Shown: piece by piece, positions 36,464 through 46,706 of the stretch
How positions within the stretch are numbered: the stretch's first letter is position 1
Layout: each line of letters begins with the position of its first letter
Assembly: GCA_964610315.1 (NCBI GenBank)
Contig: CAZSVM010000012.1
Coordinates: 13,582-77,581 of the forward strand
Direction: 5' to 3'
DNA: 64,000 nt
DNA from: JAQVEM01 sp964610315
Lineage (GTDB): Bacteria > Actinomycetota > Humimicrobiia > Humimicrobiales > Humimicrobiaceae
Notes under the pieces: model-generated
What the model saw: the letters and a program-made list of their open reading frames with translations, nothing else
Told to the model about the DNA's origin: nothing
Databases searched by the model: none
Position numbers and translations under genes: made by a program

Positions 36464-38158
36464 TTACATCTTTTTGGGAGCACTAACTTTAAGCAGTTCA
36501 AGGGCATTTTGCAGTACCTGTTTTACCAGCAAAATCAAAATAAATCTGTCCATATCCACTACTGTCTTATCTCCAGTCTCGTTTACCACTCTAAAATGAT
36601 TATAGAAATAATGGAATTCAGCCGCCAGCCGGTGTAAATACTGGGTTACCAGATAGGGGGCATTATTCCTGCAGCTGGTGTAAACCACATCCGGGTATAA
36701 AATCATTGTTTTTGCCAGTTTTCTCTCGCTTTTACTTTTAAACTCTAATTTTGAGGTATCCATTTTATCAAGAGAGAAATCATTCAGGTCCAGATTTTTC
36801 AAACCGGCTTCTTTTATCTTTTCCATAATGCTCTGGATACGGGCGTGCGCGTACTGAACATAAAAAACCGGGTTTTGATTCGATTTCTGCTTGGCAAGAT
36901 TTATATCAAAATCCATAGGAGTATCGAAGGAACTCATACTGAAAAAATATCTTACCGCGTCTTTTCCTACCTCCTCTATCAAATTCCTTAAAGTATAAAA
37001 ATCACCTTTCCTCCTGGACATTTTTAGAGAGCGCCCCTTATCTACTATTTTTACCAGCTGCCCTATTATTATCAATATTCTATCTTCTTCCAATCCCAGG
37101 GCTCTTCCGATTGCTTTCAATCTATCCACATAACCGTGGTGATCCGCTCCTAAAATATACAAAATTTTATGGTAATCTCTTTTCACTTTATTTATTAAAT
37201 ACAATATATCCGAAGCAAAATAAGTAGGATTTCCATCTTTTCTTATTATTACTCTATCCTTATCATCCGCATAACGGGAAGTTCTGAACCATAATGCGTC
37301 CTCTTTCCGGTAAACCAGATCCTTACTTTTTAAATCTGCCATTACTTTCTGGAAGTTCGAATTCTCATACAAAGAGCTTTCATAAAACCATCGGTCATAC
37401 TCCACACCCATTAATGCCAGCGTTTCACCTATATAGGAAACCATGATTTTTATTATCTCTTTTTTAAACCGTTCCTTATCTACTTCTTTTTCCCCGTTTT
37501 TCTCGACCATAAACCGGTCATGGTAACTATCTATCAGCTTTTCAACCGCTACGGACACTACTTCTTCCGGATATCCGTCTTCAGGATAAGGGGTTTCCCG
37601 GTCGAAATGCTTTAAATAAATACATCTTGCACAGTCGCTGAATCTTTCTACCTGGGTTCCATAATCGTTGACATAATACTCCCTGAATACTTCATATCCG
37701 TTGGCAGCATAAATATTTGCCAGATTGTCCCCTAAAACCCCCCATCTGCCGTGCCCTATATGAAGATAGCCGGTAGGATTGGAGCTTACATATTCCAGCT
37801 GTACACTTTCTCCCTTACCGCTCCTGTTGAATCCAAACTTTTCCTTTCCGGTTATTATTTCCTTTAGAGTCTCTTTTATAAATTCATCCTTCAAATCAAA
37901 ATTGATAAATCCGGGCTTTACCACACTTATATGGCTAACCTGATCCCACTTAGAAATTAACTCTTCCTTAAGCTTTTCCGCAATTTCCATAGGATTTTTC
38001 CTTAAAGCCGGCGCCAGTACCATAGCCGCATTTGTGGAAAGATCTCCAAATTTTTCATTTTTTGGCTCTTCTACGACCAGTTTATCCAGGCCAGGCTTGA
38101 CCTCAGCCAACCGGCTGATATGTTTAAGGATTTTTTGTTTTAATTCATTTATTATCAA
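36464..38158 (-). CDS. argS: Arginyl-tRNA synthetase
   Basis: The class I synthetase charges tRNA-Arg. The N-terminal Add1 domain is followed by SSNPTGYLHIGHGRWG with HIGH at 133-136, and KMSRRKGDF takes the place of KMSK, as in many ArgS proteins. The C-terminal helical anticodon-binding domain ends at residue 564. It lies between tRNA-Thr and lysA in a co-directional cluster. Confidence 0.97.
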   Translation of the reverse strand: MIINELKQKILKHISRLAEVKPGLDKLVVEEPKNEKFGDLSTNAAMVLAPALRKNPMEIAEKLKEELISKWDQVSHISVVKPGFINFDLKDEFIKETLKEIITGKEKFGFNRSGKGESVQLEYVSSNPTGYLHIGHGRWGVLGDNLANIYAANGYEVFREYYVNDYGTQVERFSDCARCIYLKHFDRETPYPEDGYPEEVVSVAVEKLIDSYHDRFMVEKNGEKEVDKERFKKEIIKIMVSYIGETLALMGVEYDRWFYESSLYENSNFQKVMADLKSKDLVYRKEDALWFRTSRYADDKDRVIIRKDGNPTYFASDILYLINKVKRDYHKILYILGADHHGYVDRLKAIGRALGLEEDRILIIIGQLVKIVDKGRSLKMSRRKGDFYTLRNLIEEVGKDAVRYFFSMSSFDTPMDFDINLAKQKSNQNPVFYVQYAHARIQSIMEKIKEAGLKNLDLNDFSLDKMDTSKLEFKSKSERKLAKTMILYPDVVYTSCRNNAPYLVTQYLHRLAAEFHYFYNHFRVVNETGDKTVVDMDRFILILLVKQVLQNALELLKVSAPKKM

Positions 38159-38190
38159 TGGCTGCTCTCTTACTATCTGTTATCTTATAT

Positions 38191-38266
38191 TGGAGCCGAC
38201 GACCGGACTTGAACCGGTAACCTGCTCATTACGAATGAGCTGCTCTACCAGTTGAGCTACATCGGC
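38191..38266 (-). tRNA. tRNA-Thr (CGU anticodon)
   Basis: A complete 76-base tRNA with encoded CCA. The acceptor stem pairs GCCGATG with CGTCGGC, the D arm is TAGCTCAACTGGTAGAGCA, the anticodon stem GCTCA/TGAGC encloses the loop TTCGTAA with anticodon CGT, and the T arm has TTCAAGT. The discriminator base is T. It reads ACG codons. It lies in the 133-base gap between ricT and argS on the same strand, so it is probably processed from their transcript. Confidence 0.96.
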
Positions 38267-38291
38267 AAATCGATTTAAATATACGGTATTT

Positions 38292-39173
38292 TCAGGTATC
38301 CTGCGGGTTAATTTTACCGTTATCCTCCATACTGCTTTCCTCTCCGGCATCCCCTTTGATTTCTACTCTCTCATTGGTAACCTCCACTTCCGAAAGAGGA
38401 ACGGATTTTCTGGTTTCATTATCGAATTCCACGATTATGGATTTCTTTAAAGGATCATATCCGCATACTCCGCCGCAGCCATGGCTGCATTTCACTTTTA
38501 TTCCCCTCTCCGGCGCGCTTTCAATAAATTCCTTATAGGAATCATATTCATATTTCAAGCAGCACATTAATCTTCCGCAGACGCCTGATATTTTAAAGGG
38601 GTTTAAAGGAAGATTCTGATCCTTGGCCATTTTTATGGAGATCGATTCAAAATCGGTTAAAAAGCTTTTACAGCACAGATTCATTCCACAGGGACCCAGC
38701 CCCCCTACTATTTTTGCTTCATCTCTTACTCCAATCTGCCGCAGCTCTATCCTCATCTTAAAGAAGGTGGCCAGTTCCTTTACCATTTCCCTGAAATCAA
38801 CTCTTTTTTCCGATGTAAAATAAAATATCATTTTACTCTTATCGAACATTACATGTACATTTACCAGTTTCATTTTGAGTTTGTATTTTTCGGCCAGCTG
38901 GCTGAATTCCTCGAATCCTTTTTTTTCTTTGTCACGGTTTAATTCATCCACAGACAGATCGTAATAAGTTGCTTTTCTTATTACTCTATTTAAAGGATTG
39001 ATAATTTCGCTCTCACTTATGTCAACCGGAGGTGCGACCACTTCTCCGATTTCTTTTGTTCCCTCCTCAATATGACAGATGACTTTATCTCCGACCCCTA
39101 ACTTAATTCCGGCAGGGTCATAGTAGCGTATAGTATCACTTCTTCTAAACATTACTCCTACAATCAAAGACAT
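38292..39173 (-). CDS. ricT: PSP1-domain protein RicT (YaaT)
   Basis: RicT homologues act with RicA/RicF in mRNA maturation by RNase Y in Bacillus, and can carry Fe-S clusters. The PSP1 core shows RVDFREMVKELATFFKMRIEL, GGLGPCGMNLCCKSFL and GVCGRLMCCLKYE with the conserved cysteines. The ATG at 39173 is preceded by AGAGG and is preferred over the GTG at 39182. The order tmk-holB-ricT matches the Bacillus tmk-yaaQR-holB-yaaT locus. Confidence 0.93.
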   Translation of the reverse strand: MSLIVGVMFRRSDTIRYYDPAGIKLGVGDKVICHIEEGTKEIGEVVAPPVDISESEIINPLNRVIRKATYYDLSVDELNRDKEKKGFEEFSQLAEKYKLKMKLVNVHVMFDKSKMIFYFTSEKRVDFREMVKELATFFKMRIELRQIGVRDEAKIVGGLGPCGMNLCCKSFLTDFESISIKMAKDQNLPLNPFKISGVCGRLMCCLKYEYDSYKEFIESAPERGIKVKCSHGCGGVCGYDPLKKSIIVEFDNETRKSVPLSEVEVTNERVEIKGDAGEESSMEDNGKINPQDT

Positions 39174-39185
39174 AGCTTTCACCTC

Positions 39186-40253
39186 TTATCTATATATGTT
39201 CCGAAGCTGAAGGAAAATATTGTCCAGAGCTAACTCGGAATTAATAGAATAGTTAAGATAGCTCTTATTTACTTTTATCACTTCCATCAATCCAAAGATT
39301 TTATCTATTTTAACATTTTCGATATTCCTGCCTATAAAAGAATAATTATTTTTAAAATTCAGGTTTATCTCTCCCGCTCCGAATTTTACTGCAAGAATAT
39401 CTTCAAGCCAGGCAGATATTATATCAAAAATTCTGCTCATAACTAAATTATGGAATTTATTTACTTTTCTTTTATGCCTCGATTTCAAAATCTCCAAATA
39501 TTTACTTATATCGCTTTTATCGAAATCAATTTTTTTCACTTCGGTAAGTTCTTTTTCCAGATCTGTTTTAACGGCAGCTTCCATTTTTTTAAGTACCTCA
39601 ATCAATTTTAAGGTAAGATTTAAAGATAGGGCAGAAGTCCCCGTACCGCCCATTTCAAGGGCCAACATATTTCCAATACCTTCATTCAAATATTTATCTA
39701 TCACCTTAAAATCAGCCTTATTCTGAGTATTTTCATCGAATTTGAAATTCCAGCAGTAGACCAGGCATCTTGATATGACGGTGGGAAGCATCACCGATAT
39801 ATCCTCAGTCAGTAGTATGAATATACTATTATTATCCGGAGGGTCTTCCAGAGTTTTAAGCAGTCTGTTGGCAGCTTCCTGATTCATCAATTCGGATTCT
39901 TTAATAATACATACTTTTTTCCCCGGATTATAAGAGCTCAGCCCCATAAATTTTTGCAGTCTGGCAATTTCTTCTATTCTTAATATATTGCCTTCCGGTT
40001 CTACAATCAAAACATTGGGGTACACCCCCCGGACTGTGTTCCTGCAAACCGAACAGTTTCCACATCCATTTTCGGGGCAATTAATGGAAGCGGCAAATTC
40101 CAGGGCAAGTCTGGAAAGAAGCTCCATGCTATTTCCGTAAAAAAGGTAGGCATGCGAGATATTGTCTCTTTCTATCATTCTTGAAAGTGACTTTATATTT
40201 GATTGATTAATATCATTCTCAATTAAAAAATCGATATTTCCCGGTATTTTCAT
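39186..40253 (-). CDS. holB: DNA polymerase III delta' subunit
   Basis: The non-ATPase clamp-loader subunit. HAYLFYGNS stands where an active AAA+ protein has a P-loop, so it is degenerate as expected for delta'. A four-cysteine zinc module (CPENGCGNCSVC), NRLLKTLEDPPDNNSIFILLT and TVISRC are present. The 355-residue length is usual. It overlaps tmk by four bases. Confidence 0.92.
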   Translation of the reverse strand: MKIPGNIDFLIENDINQSNIKSLSRMIERDNISHAYLFYGNSMELLSRLALEFAASINCPENGCGNCSVCRNTVRGVYPNVLIVEPEGNILRIEEIARLQKFMGLSSYNPGKKVCIIKESELMNQEAANRLLKTLEDPPDNNSIFILLTEDISVMLPTVISRCLVYCWNFKFDENTQNKADFKVIDKYLNEGIGNMLALEMGGTGTSALSLNLTLKLIEVLKKMEAAVKTDLEKELTEVKKIDFDKSDISKYLEILKSRHKRKVNKFHNLVMSRIFDIISAWLEDILAVKFGAGEINLNFKNNYSFIGRNIENVKIDKIFGLMEVIKVNKSYLNYSINSELALDNIFLQLRNIYR

Positions 40254-40888
40254 TTCATACTTTCCAGACGCATATAAACCTTGCTTTTTATTTCTTCAAA
40301 GATGCTTTCAACGCTCTTCTCTCCGTCAATGACCACGAACCTTTCTTTATTTTCCCCGGAAACATTCAGATACCCTCTGTAAATTTTTTGCTTGAATTCA
40401 TCCTCTTCCAGTTCGATTCTATCTCTTTTTTTATTTGCATGATCCATCCTCTTCTTACCCCCGCTTACCTTTACCAGAAGCAAAAAAGTTATATCAGGCA
40501 CCAGGCCGCCACTGGCCCACAGACTCATCTCCAGAACCTGTTTTTCACCCAGCCCTCTGCCTATGCCCTGGTAAACTACTGTGGAGTCAAAGAACCGGTC
40601 GCAGATTACAATCTTCCCCTTTTCTAAAGCCGGTACTATCACTTTTGAGGCCAGCTCTGCTCTGGAAGCTAAAAAGAGAAAGGTCTCGGCCTTTGGAGAT
40701 ATATCCAGATTTCCTTTAACCAGAAGAATCTTTCTGATTTTCTGGCCTATTTCCGTTCCGCCGGGTTCTACGGTAACCATTACCTCGAAACCTTTACTTT
40801 TAAGATAATCTCTTAAAAGCTTTATCTGGGTAGTTTTCCCTGACCCATCGGGCCCTTCAAAAGTTATGAATAATCCTTTTTTCATCAT
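40250..40888 (-). CDS. tmk: Thymidylate kinase
   Basis: The enzyme phosphorylates dTMP to dTDP. The P-loop EGPDGSGKTTQ (residues 11-21), the DRFFDSTVVYQG motif and the lid region are clear. It starts the cluster tmk-holB-ricT. comEB elsewhere in this window feeds the same dTMP pool. Confidence 0.96.
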   Translation of the reverse strand: MMKKGLFITFEGPDGSGKTTQIKLLRDYLKSKGFEVMVTVEPGGTEIGQKIRKILLVKGNLDISPKAETFLFLASRAELASKVIVPALEKGKIVICDRFFDSTVVYQGIGRGLGEKQVLEMSLWASGGLVPDITFLLLVKVSGGKKRMDHANKKRDRIELEEDEFKQKIYRGYLNVSGENKERFVVIDGEKSVESIFEEIKSKVYMRLESMK

Positions 40889-41039
40889 GAATTAATGAAA
40901 CAGCCATTTTTTAACCGAACAGCGTATAAACTGAATAATCGTATATTACATATTCTATTTTTTTAATATCTGCCAGATTCTCCCTAATGATAATATTATC
41001 TTTAGTTAATAATATCTTAATAGCAGGAAATTTAAAACT

Positions 41040-41510
41040 TTAATACGAATTTTTGAATTCGGATAATAACAGAACGGAACAATCTTCTTTTCCGGCATTC
41101 AATTTCAGTTTTCTGTCGGCAGTTACAAGCGGGCAATCAAGCGACCTGGATAGCGCCAGATATAAGGAATCGTAAATGGAATTCTTAATTTTCCTTGACA
41201 ACTCAAAAGCTTTTTTCTGAACCGTAATATCGGTGTTGATAATAAAAATAATGTCATTCAGTTCCGATAGCATATCAGCTATTTTCACTGCCGGAATTTC
41301 CAACTTAAAAACAAAGAAGTTCAGAATTTCATAAATCACTAAATCGGGTGAAGCAACAATTATCTCATCCTTTATAATCTTGTCATGAATACGATTAGCA
41401 ATCTCAAGATCAGCCTCATTTTCAAAATAGTACCATTTTATAATTACGGAGGCATCAAGAATATATTTTCTCCTTATATCTTCTTTAATTAAAAATTCCT
41501 TTAATTCCAT
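41040..41510 (-). CDS. PIN-domain toxin (VapC-like)
   Basis: The 156-residue PIN protein has the acidic set D19 (YILDASVIIKW), E61 (VIYEILNF), D114 (SIYDSLYLAL) and D132 (VTADRKL). It is the toxin half of a second RHH/PIN pair, unrelated in detail to the one at 2.7-3.3 kb. Its ATG directly follows the antitoxin stop codon with no gap. RNA target unknown. Confidence 0.87.
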   Translation of the reverse strand: MELKEFLIKEDIRRKYILDASVIIKWYYFENEADLEIANRIHDKIIKDEIIVASPDLVIYEILNFFVFKLEIPAVKIADMLSELNDIIFIINTDITVQKKAFELSRKIKNSIYDSLYLALSRSLDCPLVTADRKLKLNAGKEDCSVLLLSEFKNSY

Positions 41511-41810
41511 CTACTTTCCGGTAACTCTCTTTTTTATCTCTTGGCCGCGCTCCAGCCTCATTTTCCTTAACTCTTCCGTTACATCGACTTTTTCTTTTAC
41601 GGAAGCCAGTTTCATTATCTCATTTCTGGTTTTTTTTAGTCTCTCTACCGCCTTTTTTTTACGTTCCGCAGCCAGCTCCGATTCAATAGTATTGAAATAA
41701 ATTTTTGCTGCATCTATTATAAACCGGGATCTTGTAATATTTTTAATTTTCTTATATCTGTCTATCTCTTCCAGGAAATCTTCAGGAATCGATACATTAA
41801 TTTTCACCAT
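41511..41810 (-). CDS. RHH-type antitoxin (VapB-like)
   Basis: An N-terminal ribbon-helix-helix (KINVSIPEDFLEEIDRYKK, then TRSRFIIDAAKIYF) is followed by a long charged helical tail that should bind the toxin. The ATG at 41810 follows AAGG by eight bases; a GTG at 41819 is less likely. Its stop abuts the VapC ATG. Confidence 0.82.
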   Translation of the reverse strand: MVKINVSIPEDFLEEIDRYKKIKNITRSRFIIDAAKIYFNTIESELAAERKKKAVERLKKTRNEIMKLASVKEKVDVTEELRKMRLERGQEIKKRVTGK

Positions 41811-42073
41811 TATGGCCACCTTAAAGAATATTAATTGATATAATTAATTCCATTCAAAATTATATTCTCAATCCAATAATATGTAAATATAAATTTACAT
41901 CTTTTTAGGTATAAGTTTAGGGTTAAAAATAGGGGGACAATTCCTAAAAAGTATTAAAAGCTAAAAACATCAAGCCTGCAGTTTTTATGGTGCCTTTAAC
42001 TCTCGATTCTAAAATAATATTCGCCTTGATAAGTAATGTTTAGATTTTCCTTGCTGCAGGAGAAGGTTCTCTT

Positions 42074-45000
42074 TTACCGCTTATTCTTTTCCATATATTG
42101 TCTGGCCTGATACATGAAAGCTTCCAGGCGGGTTTCCGTTGTCTCCTGTTCCAGACCATCAAAAGCAAGATTTAACCAGGGTATTTTATATTTTTCCCTG
42201 ATTCTCTTAGATACAGCATTAACCAGATTTCCGGGAATACAGGTAAAGGGCAGCACATTTATAATTCCATGGGCACCGCTTTCGATCCAGTCTACCGATT
42301 TTCCAATACTGAGAGCCGCCTCCCCGAACCACTTTATTATATAAGGTTCGGCATTATCCCATATCTGGTAAATATCGGCTTCCCTGTCTTCCCTCAGGAA
42401 ACCCTCCAGCGGTTTTTCCAGCCTGTGATGGCAATACTGCAGGAATTTATTGAGTATTCTGTTGGAAACATAAAATTTTATTCCCCTCATAAAATCTCCG
42501 GCAAGTTCGGCCCGCTGTTTTCTGTAGTTACCGTTATTTTCACCGCCGTTACCATTCATTCCAAATGATTTTATAATTTTATAATAGAGATCCGTTTGTT
42601 TGGTTATAATATCTATCTTTCTGGTAGCAGTGGTATGGAAAGGCCACTCCCCGAAGGGAGGAATCTCCACTTCTCCGCCCAGCGCCTCCACTTCCTTTAT
42701 AATTTCATTATTACTGTAAGGATGGTTCCTTACGAATATCTCTCCTACTATTCCAATCAGGGGTTTGTTTACTTTCTTAACCGATATTTTTTCAAAATCT
42801 TTTCTGGCGTTTTTAAGGATACCGGTCATTTTATTTAAAATCCTGATTGTGGAATCGTTCTCTATGGACCGGCAAACCTCTTCTATATATTTCCGGTAAA
42901 TTTCATCCGTTTCTCCCTTTTTGATTTCATAGGGTCTTGTTTTCCTCAGCATCTTATTCAGATAATCTACGGTAAAAATACCAAACATTCCCTTCAAGGC
43001 CAGTATAATTCCCCTCAATCCCTCCATGTCATATTCTCTGTAAAACTGGTTGTTTTCGGGAGCTCCGGGGGCAATTATGGGTACGTCCTGGTAGCCCAAT
43101 TCCCTGATTATAATTTTCTGCATTTTATTGTATTGTCCGAAACGGCAGGGACCATAGGTCTGGGCCATCAAAAAAGCTGTTTTCCTAGGATCATTATGTT
43201 CCAATGTCTTTATAATGTCTCCGGTAGTTATAATAAAGGGGTAGCATTCCTTTCCCAGCGTATATCTCCTGCCCAGCTTAAGGGTTTCGTCATCCGAATA
43301 TAACATCTCGGCATCGATACCTGCTGATTTGAAAGCATATTTCAAAACAATAGCTCCGTCTCCCATGTATGGTATGTATAATTTCCTGCCCTCGCTTTTC
43401 TTGAAGACAGCATCTTTTTTCTCCGATTTTACCTGCTCCTGTAAATGATCATGCTTATTTTTCACATTCATCAGGGAATCTATGAATGCTTCGCACCGGG
43501 TTATAACTCCCGCACCGGCGGAGTGCTCATCTACTTCCAGCTTTAAAAAGGGCCTTTTCATTTCTCTCTCAAAATATTGGAGTATAAAAGAATCGGGTCC
43601 GCAGCCGAAATTGGTAATATAAACGGCATAGAGCCTTTCGTCCCGGTTAATTATACTGGCTGCGCTCATAATCCTGTCCCCGAATTCCCAGTATAGATTG
43701 GGCCATTGTTTCGAAATGTCGACGGAATCCACCGGAAGGTAATCAAGGGGAATCACTTTAAAGCCAAGCTCCCTCAATTTTTTGGGAACATCCATGCTGA
43801 CTGCCCGGTCGCAGCTGTTATAGGACCGGCTGGATATTACAATGGCAACTTCATCATCCTTTAAATTGTCCAGTATTTCCTTACCTCTATTTCTAATGAA
43901 CCGGTAAAATTTATTCTGGGCAGAATAGGCCTCTTTTATTGCTTTTTTTATCGATTTTTTATCCTTTCCCAGTTCTTTTCCCAGACCGGTCAGTTGTTTT
44001 TCCTTAATATATTCCCTGAAGCTGAAGTTAAGAATAGGAGTAAGCACCTTAACTTCTCCGGTATCCATGGCAGATTTCACCACTGACCAGGCACCCTGAA
44101 TAAAAGGACAGGGATAGCTTCCGGTCCGGTCCCCTTTGATATTATTTTCTTTGGTGGGCATATCCCTGGTGGTGGGCAAAAACAGGTAGTCTACCCCCTT
44201 TTCCAGAAGATTCTGCACGTGTCCCAGCATAGTTTTCATTGGAAAACAGGTTTCGGCTACCGAATACTGAAGCCCGTCATTAATTATTTTTTTATTGGTA
44301 CTGTCCGATAGGATGAGGTCAAAACCAAGTTCGGAAAAGAACGCGCTCCAGAAGGGGTAGAATTCGTGGGTAAGCATGGAATAAGGGATACCCACTCTTT
44401 CCGCCCCCTTATTATCTTTGGGTTTATAGGAATTCAGGAGAAAATTTTCACGTTCGGCAAAATAGTCCGGTATATCATTTCCGCCAGATTTTCCTTTTTC
44501 GTATTTTTCGCAGCGGCCTCCGTAAAACAGCGGAGCCTGCCCTTTAATAGAAACCTTTTTTATTTCGCACCGGTTGGGACATCCATTGCATTCGAAGGAG
44601 CTGTGAGTGTAATTGACTGCGGATATGTTTTCGAATCCCCTGAATTTTGTATTTTGGCAGGAACCTTCCAGTACCGTAATTGCAGTTCCGATTGCCCCAG
44701 TTACTTCATGATTTTCGGGTACTATTACTTCCTTACCCAGATAATTTTTAAAAGCAGCTATAACCGACCTATTATAGGCAACTGCGCCCTGAAAAAAAAT
44801 CTTATTACCTATTTTTTTTCTTCCCACCACTCTGTTTATATAATTCATGGCAATAGAATAGGCAAGGCCGGCCAGAATATCCTCTATGCCTGCTCCTTTT
44901 TGATAGTGGGAATAAACGTTGGTCTCCATAAAAACGGTACAGCGCTCTCCCAGGTTTAAGGGATTTTTTGCTTTAAGTGCAATGTCGCCAAAATCTTCGA

Positions 45001-46363
45001 TTTTTATATCGAACCTTTCAGCCTGTTCTTCAAGAAATGAGCCGGTTCCGGCAGCGCAGACTTTATTCATCTCAAAATCGACAACCACTCCATTTTCCAG
45101 CGATATGAACTTGGAATCCTGCCCCCCGATTTCAAAAATGGTATCGACGGTACTGTCTATATCAGCGGCAGCTCTAGCCTGAGCAGTTATTTCATTTATG
45201 ACAATATCGGCACCCACAAAATCACCAATCAGGTATCTGCCCGAACCGGTAGTTCCCACACCCTTAACTCTAATTTTATTTCCTACTTCTTCTCCAATTA
45301 TTCCGACACCCTTTCGCACCGCTTCCATGGGCCTTCCTGCCGTTCTCAAATAGACCTTTTCAATGAGCCTCTTATCTTTGTCTATGGCCACTACATTGGT
45401 GCTTATGGAACCGACATCGATACCGATATAGGCATCCACTTTTTCCTGGCCAAAATGGTACCGGTTAAGTTTTACCGGGGGAAGTTTTTGCTCCGCCAGG
45501 GTGAGAGGAGTAAATGTTTCACTTTTATATTTGAAATTCTTAAGGTATTCATCAAGTGCAGTAATCAAACTGGAAATATCCGGATTTTTTACTGCCGATC
45601 TTGAATTCAGGCTTAATACCGTTCCAACGGCACCTATGGATGCCCGGTGTTCGGGAATTATTAATTTTTCTCCCAGTACATCTTCAAAAGCCTTAATCAT
45701 AGCCTGGTTAAAGGATACTCCGCCGCAAAAAACTATGGGGGCAGTAAACTTTTTCCCCTTAACGATCCCAGATTTGAAGCTGCGCGCCATTGCATAACAC
45801 AGCCCCAGGATAATATCTTCATCACTTGCTGCTTCCTGCTGCAGGTGGATCATATCCGATTTTGCAAATACGCTGCATCTTCCGGCAATAGTGGATGGAT
45901 TTTTTGATTTTAATGCCACCCGGACAAATTCCTCTATGGTCAGACCAAACCGGGAAGCCTGCTGGTCAAGGAAAGAACCGGTGCCTGCGGCGCATAATTC
46001 GTTCATGGCATAATCACCGTAAGCAAGATCGATAAATTTGGAATCCTGGCCCCCGATTTCTATAACCGTTTTTGCATCAGAGTATAAAAATTTTATGGCA
46101 CTGATTATGGCTTCTATTTCATTTATAAATTCAAAACCAAGTATGGAGGCAATCTCTTTTCCACCGGAACCGGTAATACCTATACCACTTATTCTATCCC
46201 CGTATACGCTTCCGGCTATCAGTTCCATATCTTTTTTCATTGATTTTACCGGTTCGCCGAAATGCCTGGTATAAGGAAGAATCTCTATTATTTCCTTTTT
46301 TTCATTGATGATTGCTCTGTTGATACTTATTGACCCTATATCATAACCAATGTATAGCCCCAC
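42074..46363 (-). CDS. Giant 2-hydroxyacyl-CoA dehydratase activase with two ATPase domains
   Basis: The 1429-residue protein starts with two BadF/BadG/BcrA-type ASKHA ATPase domains (about 1-260 and 310-575), each with GIDVGS-like, GGQDSKF and CAAGTGSFL motifs. In both, the two cluster cysteines are 39 residues apart (C124 and C163 in the first), as in the HgdC activase of 2-hydroxyglutaryl-CoA dehydratase. A CNGCPNRCEIKK motif and a DUF2229/dehydratase-like region follow. Such fusions in anaerobes are thought to drive ATP-dependent low-potential electron transfer onto a double-cubane or dehydratase partner; the substrate is unknown. Translation probably starts at GTG 46363. No separate HgdAB genes are in the window. 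Confidence 0.88.
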   Translation of the reverse strand: MGLYIGYDIGSISINRAIINEKKEIIEILPYTRHFGEPVKSMKKDMELIAGSVYGDRISGIGITGSGGKEIASILGFEFINEIEAIISAIKFLYSDAKTVIEIGGQDSKFIDLAYGDYAMNELCAAGTGSFLDQQASRFGLTIEEFVRVALKSKNPSTIAGRCSVFAKSDMIHLQQEAASDEDIILGLCYAMARSFKSGIVKGKKFTAPIVFCGGVSFNQAMIKAFEDVLGEKLIIPEHRASIGAVGTVLSLNSRSAVKNPDISSLITALDEYLKNFKYKSETFTPLTLAEQKLPPVKLNRYHFGQEKVDAYIGIDVGSISTNVVAIDKDKRLIEKVYLRTAGRPMEAVRKGVGIIGEEVGNKIRVKGVGTTGSGRYLIGDFVGADIVINEITAQARAAADIDSTVDTIFEIGGQDSKFISLENGVVVDFEMNKVCAAGTGSFLEEQAERFDIKIEDFGDIALKAKNPLNLGERCTVFMETNVYSHYQKGAGIEDILAGLAYSIAMNYINRVVGRKKIGNKIFFQGAVAYNRSVIAAFKNYLGKEVIVPENHEVTGAIGTAITVLEGSCQNTKFRGFENISAVNYTHSSFECNGCPNRCEIKKVSIKGQAPLFYGGRCEKYEKGKSGGNDIPDYFAERENFLLNSYKPKDNKGAERVGIPYSMLTHEFYPFWSAFFSELGFDLILSDSTNKKIINDGLQYSVAETCFPMKTMLGHVQNLLEKGVDYLFLPTTRDMPTKENNIKGDRTGSYPCPFIQGAWSVVKSAMDTGEVKVLTPILNFSFREYIKEKQLTGLGKELGKDKKSIKKAIKEAYSAQNKFYRFIRNRGKEILDNLKDDEVAIVISSRSYNSCDRAVSMDVPKKLRELGFKVIPLDYLPVDSVDISKQWPNLYWEFGDRIMSAASIINRDERLYAVYITNFGCGPDSFILQYFEREMKRPFLKLEVDEHSAGAGVITRCEAFIDSLMNVKNKHDHLQEQVKSEKKDAVFKKSEGRKLYIPYMGDGAIVLKYAFKSAGIDAEMLYSDDETLKLGRRYTLGKECYPFIITTGDIIKTLEHNDPRKTAFLMAQTYGPCRFGQYNKMQKIIIRELGYQDVPIIAPGAPENNQFYREYDMEGLRGIILALKGMFGIFTVDYLNKMLRKTRPYEIKKGETDEIYRKYIEEVCRSIENDSTIRILNKMTGILKNARKDFEKISVKKVNKPLIGIVGEIFVRNHPYSNNEIIKEVEALGGEVEIPPFGEWPFHTTATRKIDIITKQTDLYYKIIKSFGMNGNGGENNGNYRKQRAELAGDFMRGIKFYVSNRILNKFLQYCHHRLEKPLEGFLREDREADIYQIWDNAEPYIIKWFGEAALSIGKSVDWIESGAHGIINVLPFTCIPGNLVNAVSKRIREKYKIPWLNLAFDGLEQETTETRLEAFMYQARQYMEKNKR

Positions 46364-46706
46364 CAGTAATCCACTTATCCCTTCTAAATTAATTTTGGCG
46401 TTAAATAAAATTAAGAAGCTTAATTTTTAAAAAGCACTATAATATATATACTACATCCTATCAAATAAAGACCAATTTAGGCCATTGATTTTATATGCTA
46501 ACATAATAGTTATAAACGTCAATAAAGCAGTTTTAGTTTCATATTTGTTTTTACGAGACTGCAGCTTTTTTTGGTTATAAACAGCAAAAAATTAAATTAG
46601 ACAATTTCGTTTCATAAATTACAGGTTTTCACCCAAAATAAGCAACTTCTTATACAATATTAACATTTAATATGTTAAAATTATCTACGAATACGGTAGA
46701 GAAATT
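46364..46706. other. Divergent intergenic region with AT palindrome and direct repeats
   Basis: No gene is apparent. It separates the divergent activase and lipoprotein genes, so both promoters should be here. Visible structure: a 9-bp AT palindrome (AAAATTAAG and CTTAATTTT at 46407-46427) and two copies of GTTATAAAC at 46509 and 46574. Functions are unknown. Confidence 0.5.

Noticed and set aside
46407..46427. AT hairpin near the activase start as terminator
   Set aside because: The flanking genes diverge, so no transcript should end here; kept only as a palindrome in the intergenic entry.
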